Shown: positions 1 through 7,046 of the stretch, in pieces
How the letters are laid out: every line of letters starts with the position of its first letter
How positions within the stretch are numbered: position 1 is the stretch's first letter
From: Alphaproteobacteria bacterium
GTDB taxonomy: Bacteria > Pseudomonadota > Alphaproteobacteria > Rickettsiales > Rickettsiaceae
DNA: 7,509 nucleotides
Assembly: GCA_020630305.1 (NCBI GenBank)
Contig: JAHDBQ010000038.1
Coordinates: forward strand, 1-7,509
Direction of reading: 5' to 3'
Position numbers and translations under genes: made by a program
The notes under the pieces: generated by a model
Database searches by the model: none
Told to the model about the DNA's origin: nothing
Seen by the model: the letters and a program-made list of their open reading frames with translations, nothing else

Positions 1-216
1 GAAATTGACGTCACAAATGATATGCTAACCATAGAGAACAAAAGCGGTACATATGTTATAAATAAGCAAAGTGCGGTGCAAGAAATTTGGCTCTCATCAC
101 CTATTAGTGGGCCGCATCATTTTGCGTATGCTAAAAATGGTTGGCTAACGCGCGACAGCACAGAGCTATTTGCTCTCTTGAGTGATGAATTTAATGTAGA
201 AATTAAATATAAATAA
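1..216 (+). CDS. cyaY: Iron donor protein CyaY (frataxin), 3' part only
   Basis: The reading frame is open to the left edge, and the last 71 residues are visible up to a TAA stop. Bacterial frataxin is about 100-110 residues, so roughly 30 N-terminal residues lie outside the window, including the acidic first helix that binds iron. The visible part carries the family's beta-sheet signature: TYVINKQSA, then EIWLSSPISGPHHF, then a short C-terminal helix (TELFALLSDEF). CyaY is a cytosolic protein that binds iron and modulates cysteine desulfurase IscS during Fe-S cluster assembly. The pattern is close to what I recall of Rickettsia CyaY. The first ATG in this frame (position 22) is internal to the conserved fold and is not the start. 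The ABC exporter gene follows 39 bp downstream on the same strand and may be co-transcribed. Confidence 0.95.
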   Translation, partial: EIDVTNDMLTIENKSGTYVINKQSAVQEIWLSSPISGPHHFAYAKNGWLTRDSTELFALLSDEFNVEIKYK

Positions 217-255
217 GATAATATTTTATAGCCAGAAGAAAATAAACAAGTAACT

Positions 256-1983
256 ATGGACAAGCAAAATTTAAAACATTTAAGTAAATATTTCACGAAG
301 CATATTGCGCTGCTTGGGGTGGTTTTGCTTTCACTTCTAATTGTAGCTGGCTCCTTGCTAATTTTTGGCGCTATTTTTAGGAATCTTATAGATTCAGGAG
401 TTGCAAATTCAGACGCATCTAAAATCAATGATTCAATCATTGCAATTTGCTCAATAATTATTATATTTGCGGTTGGTAGTTTTTGTAGATCATACTTTAT
501 AAACCTCACGGCACTTAAGGTAGTTTCCAATATAAAATCAGACACTTATAAGAATCTCTTGACAATTAATCTTACTAAATTCGAAACCTTAAAGATCGGC
601 GATATAATGTCTCGCCTTGGCGCAGATATAGATCTTGTTAAAAGCCTGATAATTAATTTCCTTTCCTTCTTTGTACGTAATTTTATTATGCTAATTGGCG
701 GACTAATTCTTATGTTTATTCAAAGTCCTAAGCTTGCCATAATGGTAATTTTTGGCGTGCCTACCATGCTATTTCCTTTGCTTATTTTAAGCAAAAAAGT
801 ACGATCTCTTTCTAAACAAACACTAGACTCAGCTGCGCAAATGGCATCTTGCGTTGAAGAGACATTTTCCGGGATACAGACATTATACGCCTATAACAGA
901 CAAGAATATAGCGCTAAATTATTCGAAGAAAAAACAGAAAAATACATAGAGCTCGCAGGCAAAAGACTAAAGTTGCGATCCTTATTTTTTGCCCTAGTTA
1001 TATCTTTAATTTCTATATTCATCACCCTCGTTATATGGATTGGCAGCCTGGATGTTATAAACGGCAATATGAGCTCAGGCAGAATATTCTCCTTTATATA
1101 TTATGCATTGATGGTAGGAATGAGCTCTGGAGGCTTGGCTGAATTATTCAGCGAAATTCAGTCGCCCTTGGCTGCATTAGAGAGAATATTTCAACTTAAA
1201 AACACCAAAATTGAGAAATTCAAAGAGACAAATGAAGCGCTTACTCTATCAAAAAAATATAAAATTACTTTTAAGGGTGTATGTTTTGCATACCCTTCAA
1301 GGCCAGACATCGAAATATTAAAGGATATGTCTTTTGAATTCAATTCAGGAAAATTTATTGCCTTTGTAGGTGAATCAGGAGCTGGAAAAAGTACGATTAT
1401 GCAGCTGCTAGTTAAATTCTTTGAAGCGAATTCTGGTAAGGTCATAATAAATAATCAAAATGTTCAAAAGATTGGTTCTCACTCCTTAAGGCAAAAAATT
1501 GCTTATATTCAGCAGCAGCCAACTATTTTTTCTGGAACCATTAAGTCAAACATTGCATTTGCAAACCCAAGCACTCCAGACGATAAGATTACAGGGATTG
1601 CAAATATTTGCGGCATAAATGAGTTTGCAGATAAACTACCCCACGGGCTAGATACTGAAATTGGCGAAAAAGGGGTGCGCCTGTCAGGTGGTCAGCAGCA
1701 AAGAATAGCCATCGCCAGGGCCCTGCTCTACAGCCCAGAAATATTATTGCTAGACGAGGCAACAAGTGCAATTGATAGTAAAGGAGAGGCAAAGCTTCTT
1801 AAAAACATTCAAAGGCTTATAAAAGGCAAAACGATTATCTCTATTGCGCACCGTATTTCCTCTATCCAAGATGCAGACGAGATATTTATAGTTAGCAAAG
1901 GAGGAATAATCAGCAGCGGCAAGCATAACCAGCTAATCAGAAACTCCACCATGTATAATAAATTGCATAATAAGTTTGGGTAA
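256..1983 (+). CDS. ABC exporter half-transporter, fused TMD-NBD (MsbA/MDR-like)
   Basis: A complete 575-residue type IV (B-family) half-exporter, expected to work as an inner-membrane homodimer. Six membrane helices are visible at about residues 17-41, 59-82, 137-156, 159-179, 243-265 and 277-300. The nucleotide-binding domain follows from about 335. It has the A-loop Tyr346 in YPSRPD, Walker A GESGAGKST (372-380), Q-loop Gln420, signature LSGGQ (476-480), Walker B ILLLD (496-500) with catalytic Glu501, a D-loop reading SAID instead of SALD, and switch His532. All catalytic elements are intact. The ATG at 256 is the only good start: an in-frame TAG lies at 229-231 and the ribosome site is weak (AGAAG at 234-238). 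The substrate cannot be read from sequence; lipid A, other lipids, peptides or drugs are all possible. The adjacent cyaY invites an Atm1 (Fe-S/glutathione export) reading, but YPSRPD points to the MsbA/MDR/TAP-like branch. Confidence 0.93.
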   Translation: MDKQNLKHLSKYFTKHIALLGVVLLSLLIVAGSLLIFGAIFRNLIDSGVANSDASKINDSIIAICSIIIIFAVGSFCRSYFINLTALKVVSNIKSDTYKNLLTINLTKFETLKIGDIMSRLGADIDLVKSLIINFLSFFVRNFIMLIGGLILMFIQSPKLAIMVIFGVPTMLFPLLILSKKVRSLSKQTLDSAAQMASCVEETFSGIQTLYAYNRQEYSAKLFEEKTEKYIELAGKRLKLRSLFFALVISLISIFITLVIWIGSLDVINGNMSSGRIFSFIYYALMVGMSSGGLAELFSEIQSPLAALERIFQLKNTKIEKFKETNEALTLSKKYKITFKGVCFAYPSRPDIEILKDMSFEFNSGKFIAFVGESGAGKSTIMQLLVKFFEANSGKVIINNQNVQKIGSHSLRQKIAYIQQQPTIFSGTIKSNIAFANPSTPDDKITGIANICGINEFADKLPHGLDTEIGEKGVRLSGGQQQRIAIARALLYSPEILLLDEATSAIDSKGEAKLLKNIQRLIKGKTIISIAHRISSIQDADEIFIVSKGGIISSGKHNQLIRNSTMYNKLHNKFG

Positions 1984-2088
1984 AGCTCTTTGTTACTGAA
2001 GTGAAATTACTATTACAGCAATCTAAATTCTTGCCCTTCTGAGCGCTAACCTTATCGCCTGTTCTAAAAAAAGCTAAAACGATACCAG

Positions 2089-3168
2089 TTAAATCTTGAC
2101 CAGCTCTAGAACTTTAAAAATCTTACCCATTTGCTTTTCAGAAGTTAGTCTAAAATATTGCCTATCCAAGATTTTTGCCACCCTTTCTGATGCATTATTT
2201 TTAAGCATTGAGAGCCTTAAATTTATACCATATTTAGCAAGAAAATCTTTTTGCATGCTGTAACTACCTTTTTTCACTCCGTGCTGCTTTGCTGCTTTCT
2301 TCAGAGCTTTAAAATCAACATGAGCGGAAAGATCCGCTTCACCAAGCGTATTTAAAATATCAGCATATTTATGATCTTTAATTGCCTGCAGAGTTGACCT
2401 ATACTGCTCACTAGTCCTTAGATCCGGCTCTATATTGTAGCCATAATCAACGAATAAACAGCAGCCTTTGTTCTTCTTTAAATGCTTGCAAATTGTTCGC
2501 ACAGTCTTCATAGATTCTATCGACTCTTCTACATAAGCTCCATCTTTGGCGTTAATATGATCAGCTTTTAGCTGCGTGCCAAGGGCCGCAGAAAGTGACG
2601 TCTTATTGTATCTAAGCTTCTGGTCTGAAGGGTTAACCTTAACAGTAACTTCATGCCAGGTATTTTTGGTCTTTTTGTATTGTTTGATTGGTAGCGCATC
2701 AAAAAATTCATTTGCAATGACAATAGTTGGCATACCAGGAAGCATAGCTAAATTTTCTATCCAGGTAATTTTTTTATTGTGCTTGGCAAGAATATCTTCT
2801 TGTTTTTTTATAAAATGCGGATTCACGTCATATAAATAAACGCTAACAGCCTTATAAAAACTTGGCATAATCTTCGCAGTACGCAGCAAATCATTCATTA
2901 ATTTGCCCTGTCCTGGGCCAAGCTCAAGCAATGCAAACTTCTCTGGTTTGCCTATTTGCTGCCATTTTTCAATTGCCCACAGAGCAAGAGTTTCCCCAAA
3001 GAGCTGAGAAACCTCAGGTGATGTAATAAAATCACCCCCTGCTCCAAGGTTCTTAGTATGCTTGTAATATGACTCCTTGTGAACAGAAGTAACTTCTCGC
3101 ATTAATTCGTCAATTTTTAAATGACCTTGCTTCTTAATTAATTTTCTAATATCTGCTTCAATTGGCAT
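2089..3168 (-). CDS. midA: Class I SAM-dependent methyltransferase, MidA/NDUFAF7 family
   Basis: A homologue of mitochondrial NDUFAF7 (MidA; DUF185/COG1565), which dimethylates an arginine on the 49-kDa subunit of respiratory complex I during assembly; the same role here is inferred. Numbered from the longer frame starting at 3183, the motifs are GDFITSPEVSQLFGE (50-64), the SAM-binding loop ELGPGQG (87-93), acidic YDVNP (118-122), NEFFDALP (158-165), and the C-terminal DYGY and GEADLSAHVDF blocks typical of the family. I chose the ATG at 3166-3168 (359 aa, MPIEADIRKL) because GGTGG lies just upstream and the N-terminus fits family length; the ATG at 3181-3183 would add five residues (MVVKE) and has no ribosome site. 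Either start overlaps the 3' end of lgt (11 or 26 nt), which implies translational coupling. It is the last gene of the hemA-lgt-midA group. Confidence 0.9.
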   Translation of the reverse strand: MPIEADIRKLIKKQGHLKIDELMREVTSVHKESYYKHTKNLGAGGDFITSPEVSQLFGETLALWAIEKWQQIGKPEKFALLELGPGQGKLMNDLLRTAKIMPSFYKAVSVYLYDVNPHFIKKQEDILAKHNKKITWIENLAMLPGMPTIVIANEFFDALPIKQYKKTKNTWHEVTVKVNPSDQKLRYNKTSLSAALGTQLKADHINAKDGAYVEESIESMKTVRTICKHLKKNKGCCLFVDYGYNIEPDLRTSEQYRSTLQAIKDHKYADILNTLGEADLSAHVDFKALKKAAKQHGVKKGSYSMQKDFLAKYGINLRLSMLKNNASERVAKILDRQYFRLTSEKQMGKIFKVLELVKI

Positions 3169-3949
3169 TTCTTTTACCACCATATATAATTAATAAACTT
3201 CCAACAGCAATCATAGGTATACAAAGTATTTGCCCTATAGTTGCAAAATCAGTTAAGTATTTTACTTGCACTTCGTGCTCCTTAAAAAATTCTACGAATA
3301 TTCTGAATAATCCGTAAAACACTAAAAATAAGCCGGAAACTAACCCAGGCCTATGCAAAGCATTTTTTTTACTTGCGAAATATAATATCCAGAACAATAC
3401 AAAACCTTCTAAAAAAGCTTCATATAACTGGGTTGGATGCCTTGGCATGCCATCACTCAGAGGAAAAACAAAGCTCCAAGGAACATTTGTAATTTTACCG
3501 TAAAGTTCAGCATTAATAAAGTTTGCTATTCTTCCTAAACATAACCCAATTGGCGTAGCTGCGGATGACAAATCATATAATTCCATTAGAATAATTTTAT
3601 GCTTCTTGTAGAATAAAAATGCAGCCATCATATAACCCAAAATTCCGCCATGGAAAGACATACCGCCTTCATAAGTTTTAAGAATAGAAACCGGGTCAGC
3701 TAAGTAGCGATCAGGTTCATAAAATAAAACATGCCCAAGCCTGCCGCCTATTATTATTCCAATAATTGCCCAGGATACAAAATCGTCCATATGTTGCTTG
3801 GTTATGCTGCGCTGATTATTTTCTATTAACCTATTTATATACATCCAGCCAAGCAAAACACCGCATACATAAGACAGCGAATACCACGATATTCCTATCG
3901 GTCCGAAAGAAATAATTGTTGGATCTATGTCTGGAAATTTTAATGCCAT
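3158..3949 (-). CDS. lgt: Prolipoprotein diacylglyceryl transferase Lgt
   Basis: Transfers diacylglycerol from phosphatidylglycerol to the lipobox cysteine of prolipoproteins, the first step of lipoprotein maturation in the inner membrane. The 263-residue protein has about seven hydrophobic segments and the family motifs: WYSLSY (22-27), GGRLGHVLFYEP (68-79), GGMSFHGGILG (95-105) with His100 matching the essential E. coli His103, and the Lgt signature GRIANFINAELYG (139-151), where Arg140 and Asn143 match E. coli Arg143 and Asn146. RHPTQLYEA (170-178) and the late arginine block LFRIFVEFF (214-222) follow. The length is normal and no key residue is missing. AAGGA at 3960-3964 lies 10 nt before the ATG. 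The gene begins 19 bp after hemA and its TGA lies inside midA, so the three genes are probably one operon. The pairing lgt-midA is common in alphaproteobacteria. Confidence 0.97.
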   Translation of the reverse strand: MALKFPDIDPTIISFGPIGISWYSLSYVCGVLLGWMYINRLIENNQRSITKQHMDDFVSWAIIGIIIGGRLGHVLFYEPDRYLADPVSILKTYEGGMSFHGGILGYMMAAFLFYKKHKIILMELYDLSSAATPIGLCLGRIANFINAELYGKITNVPWSFVFPLSDGMPRHPTQLYEAFLEGFVLFWILYFASKKNALHRPGLVSGLFLVFYGLFRIFVEFFKEHEVQVKYLTDFATIGQILCIPMIAVGSLLIIYGGKRNAN

Positions 3950-3959
3950 AATATTTCAG

Positions 3960-3964
3960 TCCTT
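3960..3964 (-). promoter_or_regulatory. Ribosome binding site of lgt
   Basis: AAGGA on the minus strand, 10 nt upstream of the lgt ATG. It is the clearest Shine-Dalgarno match in the window; the other starts have weak or no such site. It lies within the 19-bp gap after the hemA stop, consistent with lgt being translated from a shared hemA transcript. Confidence 0.7.
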
Positions 3965-3968
3965 ACAT

Positions 3969-5186
3969 TTACGCTGCTTGGTTTGCGCCGGTTTCAATAC
4001 CGAGCTCAGCAAATGTTGCAACCAAGCTTTCTGCCAAATGGCGTATCATTTCATCAGTATGGGCTGGGGTTGGAGTAATCCTTAGACGCTCAGTTCCTTC
4101 TGCAACAGTTGGGAAGTTAATATGCTGAATGAAAATATTATATTTCTCTAGTAATATTTTAGAAGCGCGCCTTGCAAGCTTTGCATCGCCTATTATAACG
4201 GGGATAATATGGCTTTCATTTTCAAATATATTAATACCTGCACTCTTCAAAGAATCCTTCACCTTGCTAACCACCTGCTGATGTTTTTGTCTAATTAAGT
4301 CGCCCTCTTTCAAGTGCTTAATGCTAGCAATTGCAGCTTCTGTAATAACAGGCGGTAGAGAAGTTGTAAATATAAAGCCTCTAGCACTCAGACGAATTGC
4401 ATCTATAAGCTCATCGCTAGCTGCAATATAACCACCAATTGTGCCATATGCTTTTGCAAGCGTACCTTGTATGATGTCTATCTGATGGTCACAATTCATA
4501 ATATTTGCAATGCCAGATCCACTTCGTCCGTAAAGTCCAACACTATGTACTTCGTCAATATAAGTAAGTGCGTTATATTTCTTTGCAAGCGCGCATATTT
4601 CTTTAATTGGCGAAACAAGTCCATTCATAGAATAAGCAGATTCGAAAATAATTATTTTAGGGCAATTAGGATCAAGAGACTGCAGAATATGCTCAAGATG
4701 CGCCATATCCATATGCTTATAAATATATTTCATGCAGCGGGAATTCTGGATTCCAGAAATTATTGAAGCATGATTCAGCTCGTCTGAAATATAAACAAGA
4801 TCCGGAATAATCTTAGCAAGAGTAGTTAGTGTGGCATCATTTGCAACGTAACCTGAAGTAAAGACTAAAGACCGATCTTTGTTGTGAAGGTCAGCAATCT
4901 CTTGCTCCAAACGCATGATGGAGTGATTATTGCCTCCGATGTTACGCGTGCCGCCAGAGCCTATTCCATTCTGCTCTATTGCCTTTGCAGCTGCATCTTT
5001 GATTACCTGATTGTGACTCATTCCTAAATAGTCGTTAGTGCACCACATCACAACATTCTTCGAATCACCAAAATCAACCATAGGAAAATTATTTACATCA
5101 CGCTGCAGGCCGATGAAATCTCTGTATCTTCCCTCTTCTTTTACAGTTTCTATTTGCTTTTTAAGTACTAAATTATAATTAAACAT
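3969..5186 (-). CDS. hemA: 5-aminolevulinate synthase HemA (C4 pathway)
   Basis: A PLP-dependent alpha-oxoamine synthase that condenses glycine with succinyl-CoA to 5-aminolevulinate, the first committed step of haem synthesis in alphaproteobacteria and mitochondria. The 405 residues match the usual bacterial length. Visible motifs, numbered from this start: EGRYRDF near residue 18, WCTNDYLGM (48-56), the glycine-rich [12 protein letters not shown] (76-87), SDELNHASI (134-142) with the PLP-stacking His139, DEVHSVG (211-217) with Asp211 for the pyridine nitrogen, and TLAKAYG with the Schiff-base Lys245. The C-terminal [21 protein letters not shown] block is also typical. The frame can be extended to a GTG at 5231 (15 more residues), but the ATG at 5184-5186 gives MFNYNLVL, which aligns with the MDYNLAL start I recall for the Rhodobacter enzyme. 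There is no obvious ribosome site. It heads the group with lgt and midA. Confidence 0.96.
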   Translation of the reverse strand: MFNYNLVLKKQIETVKEEGRYRDFIGLQRDVNNFPMVDFGDSKNVVMWCTNDYLGMSHNQVIKDAAAKAIEQNGIGSGGTRNIGGNNHSIMRLEQEIADLHNKDRSLVFTSGYVANDATLTTLAKIIPDLVYISDELNHASIISGIQNSRCMKYIYKHMDMAHLEHILQSLDPNCPKIIIFESAYSMNGLVSPIKEICALAKKYNALTYIDEVHSVGLYGRSGSGIANIMNCDHQIDIIQGTLAKAYGTIGGYIAASDELIDAIRLSARGFIFTTSLPPVITEAAIASIKHLKEGDLIRQKHQQVVSKVKDSLKSAGINIFENESHIIPVIIGDAKLARRASKILLEKYNIFIQHINFPTVAEGTERLRITPTPAHTDEMIRHLAESLVATFAELGIETGANQAA

Positions 5187-5294
5187 TAATGTTAACACAC
5201 TGGTAATCTTTTTATTGATTGCATAATACACTATTTTTTTATAAAAAGCTAGGATTATTTTTTTATTCTAGACTTAGTTAAAGAATACTTATAA

Positions 5295-5324
5295 ATTATA
5301 TTTATCTACAAAGAATTTAAGCAA
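5295..5324 (-). promoter_or_regulatory. Putative sigma70-type promoter of hemA-lgt-midA
   Basis: On the minus strand, a -35-like TTGCTT (5319-5324; only the TTG part matches consensus) is followed by an 18-bp spacer and a perfect TATAAT -10 box (5295-5300). Transcription would begin near 5288 and leave an AT-rich leader of about 100 nt before the hemA ATG. It lies in the only sizeable gap of the minus-strand block. The AT-rich background makes a chance TATAAT possible, so this is a candidate from spacing and position only. Confidence 0.5.
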
Positions 5325-5357
5325 TTGTGCTGTGCTTTTACTTCTGCGCCTCTCTTT

Positions 5358-6074
5358 TTATTCAGAGTATATTTCTGAGGCATGCTGTTTAAACACCAAC
5401 CACGCTTCTGGCATTTTTGCATTCACGCAAATATACCTTTCAAAAAAGTAACAAGTTAGATCAAAAAACTCTTTGATAGATCTTGTGCAAAAGTCTAAAT
5501 TGCAACGTAAAGCCATAGGCATAATTAATAATTTACTAGCATATTCCCTGCCTGCATCTTTACTGACTGCGCATCCAGATTTCGGTGATACATAAAACAG
5601 ATTCGAAGACTCTCCAGTAACAACGCATTTATCAAGCTGTAATTTATAGCCAGATTCTTCTAAAATTGCGAGCTCTAGCTTAAAATAATTTACAATATCA
5701 AACTCACTGCTCATTGACTGCATAAATGCAAGCATAGAAGGGAATAAGTTGTTATGCGGGGCACGTTCATAAAACGCCATTTTTAGCAAACTAACCACTG
5801 AATTAAAGGAATATAATTTTGTTTTATTATATATCAAATTGGCATTGCAAGCTTTTACAAGCTCTAATTTTAACATGCCAATATGCTCATGTAAGCGAGC
5901 ATTCCAAGAAAAATCAACAAGATTTCCAGGAACAAAACTATCACCTGATTTTTTACTATATTGATTAAAAACTCCAGAATAAAGACCATGATTCTCAGTA
6001 AGGGCAGTGACTATGTAGCTACGCTCTTTTAACGGTTTTTTTTCGACTATTATAGCGCGATCTTGAAAATTCAT
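5358..6074 (-). CDS. recO: DNA repair protein RecO
   Basis: RecO of the RecFOR pathway helps load RecA onto SSB-coated single-stranded DNA at gaps and anneals complementary strands; it acts with RecR in the cytoplasm. The 238 residues are the normal length. The N-terminal OB-fold is visible (FQDRAIIVEKKPLKERSY..., then HGLYSGVF at about 30-37, PGNLVDFSWNARLHEHIGM). The helical C-terminal part contains LELAILEESGYKLQLDKC and YVSPKSGCAVS, the alphaproteobacterial form that lacks the full four-cysteine zinc site of the Deinococcus protein. The blocks match what I recall of Rickettsia RecO. The start at 6072-6074 fits the expected N-terminus MNFQDRAII; an overlapping ATG four bases upstream is in another frame. 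It begins 22 bp after the glycosyltransferase gene and may share its transcript. Confidence 0.92.
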   Translation of the reverse strand: MNFQDRAIIVEKKPLKERSYIVTALTENHGLYSGVFNQYSKKSGDSFVPGNLVDFSWNARLHEHIGMLKLELVKACNANLIYNKTKLYSFNSVVSLLKMAFYERAPHNNLFPSMLAFMQSMSSEFDIVNYFKLELAILEESGYKLQLDKCVVTGESSNLFYVSPKSGCAVSKDAGREYASKLLIMPMALRCNLDFCTRSIKEFFDLTCYFFERYICVNAKMPEAWLVFKQHASEIYSE

Positions 6075-6096
6075 TCATTTGTCCAAATTTCAAAAG

Positions 6097-7041
6097 TTAT
6101 ATTTTATTGAATAAAACTCCAATTACTATCCTTAATTTACCGCAAAAAGTTTGAGTGTAAATCCCTGACTTATATATTCCAACAGCCCTATCTAAAATCC
6201 CTCTTTTTCTTGCGGTGCAAAATTGCAGTAGTGTATTTCTATTTATATTAGATAAAAGCTTTTCAACTAGTAATAAAGATTTAGTATTAACATCTAGCTT
6301 ATTCTTAAAATCATTATCAACAACCATTTGTTTCAACCTGGTTAACATAGCTGTGAAGCTTTGATCGCAACCAACAACATTATTTCCATGCTGCCTATAT
6401 AATAAGCTGGTATATTCTGCGTCATAAAAAATCTTACCACCCGCGCCTGAGACTATCATATAAGTCCACCAATCGTGACTTATATTCTCTAAATCCCCAG
6501 CCTCTCTAAGTAGCTTTATAGTCTCATGATTAAAGATCATAGTATTGCCGCCTGCAATACTTTGCACCAGAGCATTCTTGAAAGACGGTTTTTTCTTAAA
6601 AATTGGCGAGTAACCAATCACTTCTTCTTTTGCATTGACTAGTGTAGTTGGCGTACAATATATAGCTATTTTTTCATTTTCTTTTTCAAGCCTGTTTACG
6701 CCGCGCTCAATTTTATCTTCTTTCCATATATCATCCTGATCCGAGAAGGCGTAATAGTCAGCTTCAATCTCTTTATTATTAATTAAAGACATGAAGTTTC
6801 TAACGCTACTTACGCAAGGACCTTTTAATATATTAAATTTAATATCAGGGTATTTTTTCTGGTAGTGCTTAAGAAGACCTAAAGTGCCATCGATTGAGTT
6901 ATCATCAGAAACCCATATTTGTAAATTTTTATGGGTTTGAGCAAAGATAGAATCTAGCTGCCTACTCAAATATTGCTCTCCGTTATAGGTGCACATTAAA
7001 ATTGCAACTGATGGACCTAATGATGAACTTTCTGACTTCAT
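6097..7041 (-). CDS. Family 2 glycosyltransferase (rhamnosyltransferase-like)
   Basis: A 314-residue GT-A fold, inverting family 2 glycosyltransferase. The nucleotide-sugar-binding N-terminus VAILMCTYNGEQYL (12-25) with SDDNSIDGT (45-53) is intact. SDQDDIW (100-106) supplies the metal-binding DxD-type motif. GGNTMIF (164-170), SHDWW (188-192), whose Asp190 is the likely base region, and LYRQHGNN (214-221) follow. This pattern is typical of bacterial rhamnosyltransferase-like enzymes that build O-antigen or other surface polysaccharide, but the sugar and acceptor cannot be told from sequence. There is no clear membrane anchor, so it probably acts on the cytoplasmic face of the inner membrane. 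The ATG comes 5 nt after the stop of the carboxylase subunit, with only a weak ribosome site, which suggests coupled translation. No other polysaccharide gene lies nearby, so it is an orphan among housekeeping genes. Confidence 0.88.
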   Translation of the reverse strand: MKSESSSLGPSVAILMCTYNGEQYLSRQLDSIFAQTHKNLQIWVSDDNSIDGTLGLLKHYQKKYPDIKFNILKGPCVSSVRNFMSLINNKEIEADYYAFSDQDDIWKEDKIERGVNRLEKENEKIAIYCTPTTLVNAKEEVIGYSPIFKKKPSFKNALVQSIAGGNTMIFNHETIKLLREAGDLENISHDWWTYMIVSGAGGKIFYDAEYTSLLYRQHGNNVVGCDQSFTAMLTRLKQMVVDNDFKNKLDVNTKSLLLVEKLLSNINRNTLLQFCTARKRGILDRAVGIYKSGIYTQTFCGKLRIVIGVLFNKI

Positions 7042-7046
7042 AAACT

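Noticed and set aside
117..545. 142-codon open frame on the minus strand opposite cyaY and the ABC exporter.
   Set aside because: It runs antisense to two well-supported genes and has no recognisable motif; a shadow frame.
1984..2088. Convergent gap searched for a small gene, tRNA or repeat element.
   Set aside because: Only 105 bp, no cloverleaf, no good start with ribosome site, and no repeat found by eye.
2061..2112. Possible intrinsic terminator for midA: AGAGCT/AGCTTT pairing with a T run on the minus strand (2066-2072), plus a GTTCTA/TAGAAC inverted repeat (2061-2066 and 2107-2112).
   Set aside because: The stems are only about 6 bp, the loops are long (26-40 nt), and one arm lies in the midA coding end. 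Too weak to call in AT-rich DNA.
4467..4766. 99-codon open frame on the plus strand inside hemA.
   Set aside because: Antisense to the conserved core of hemA, with composition of a back-translated frame and no domain.
5250..5275. CTAG...CTAG pairing followed by T-rich DNA between recO and hemA, as a recO terminator.
   Set aside because: Only four base pairs with an A/T loop, not distinguishable from background.
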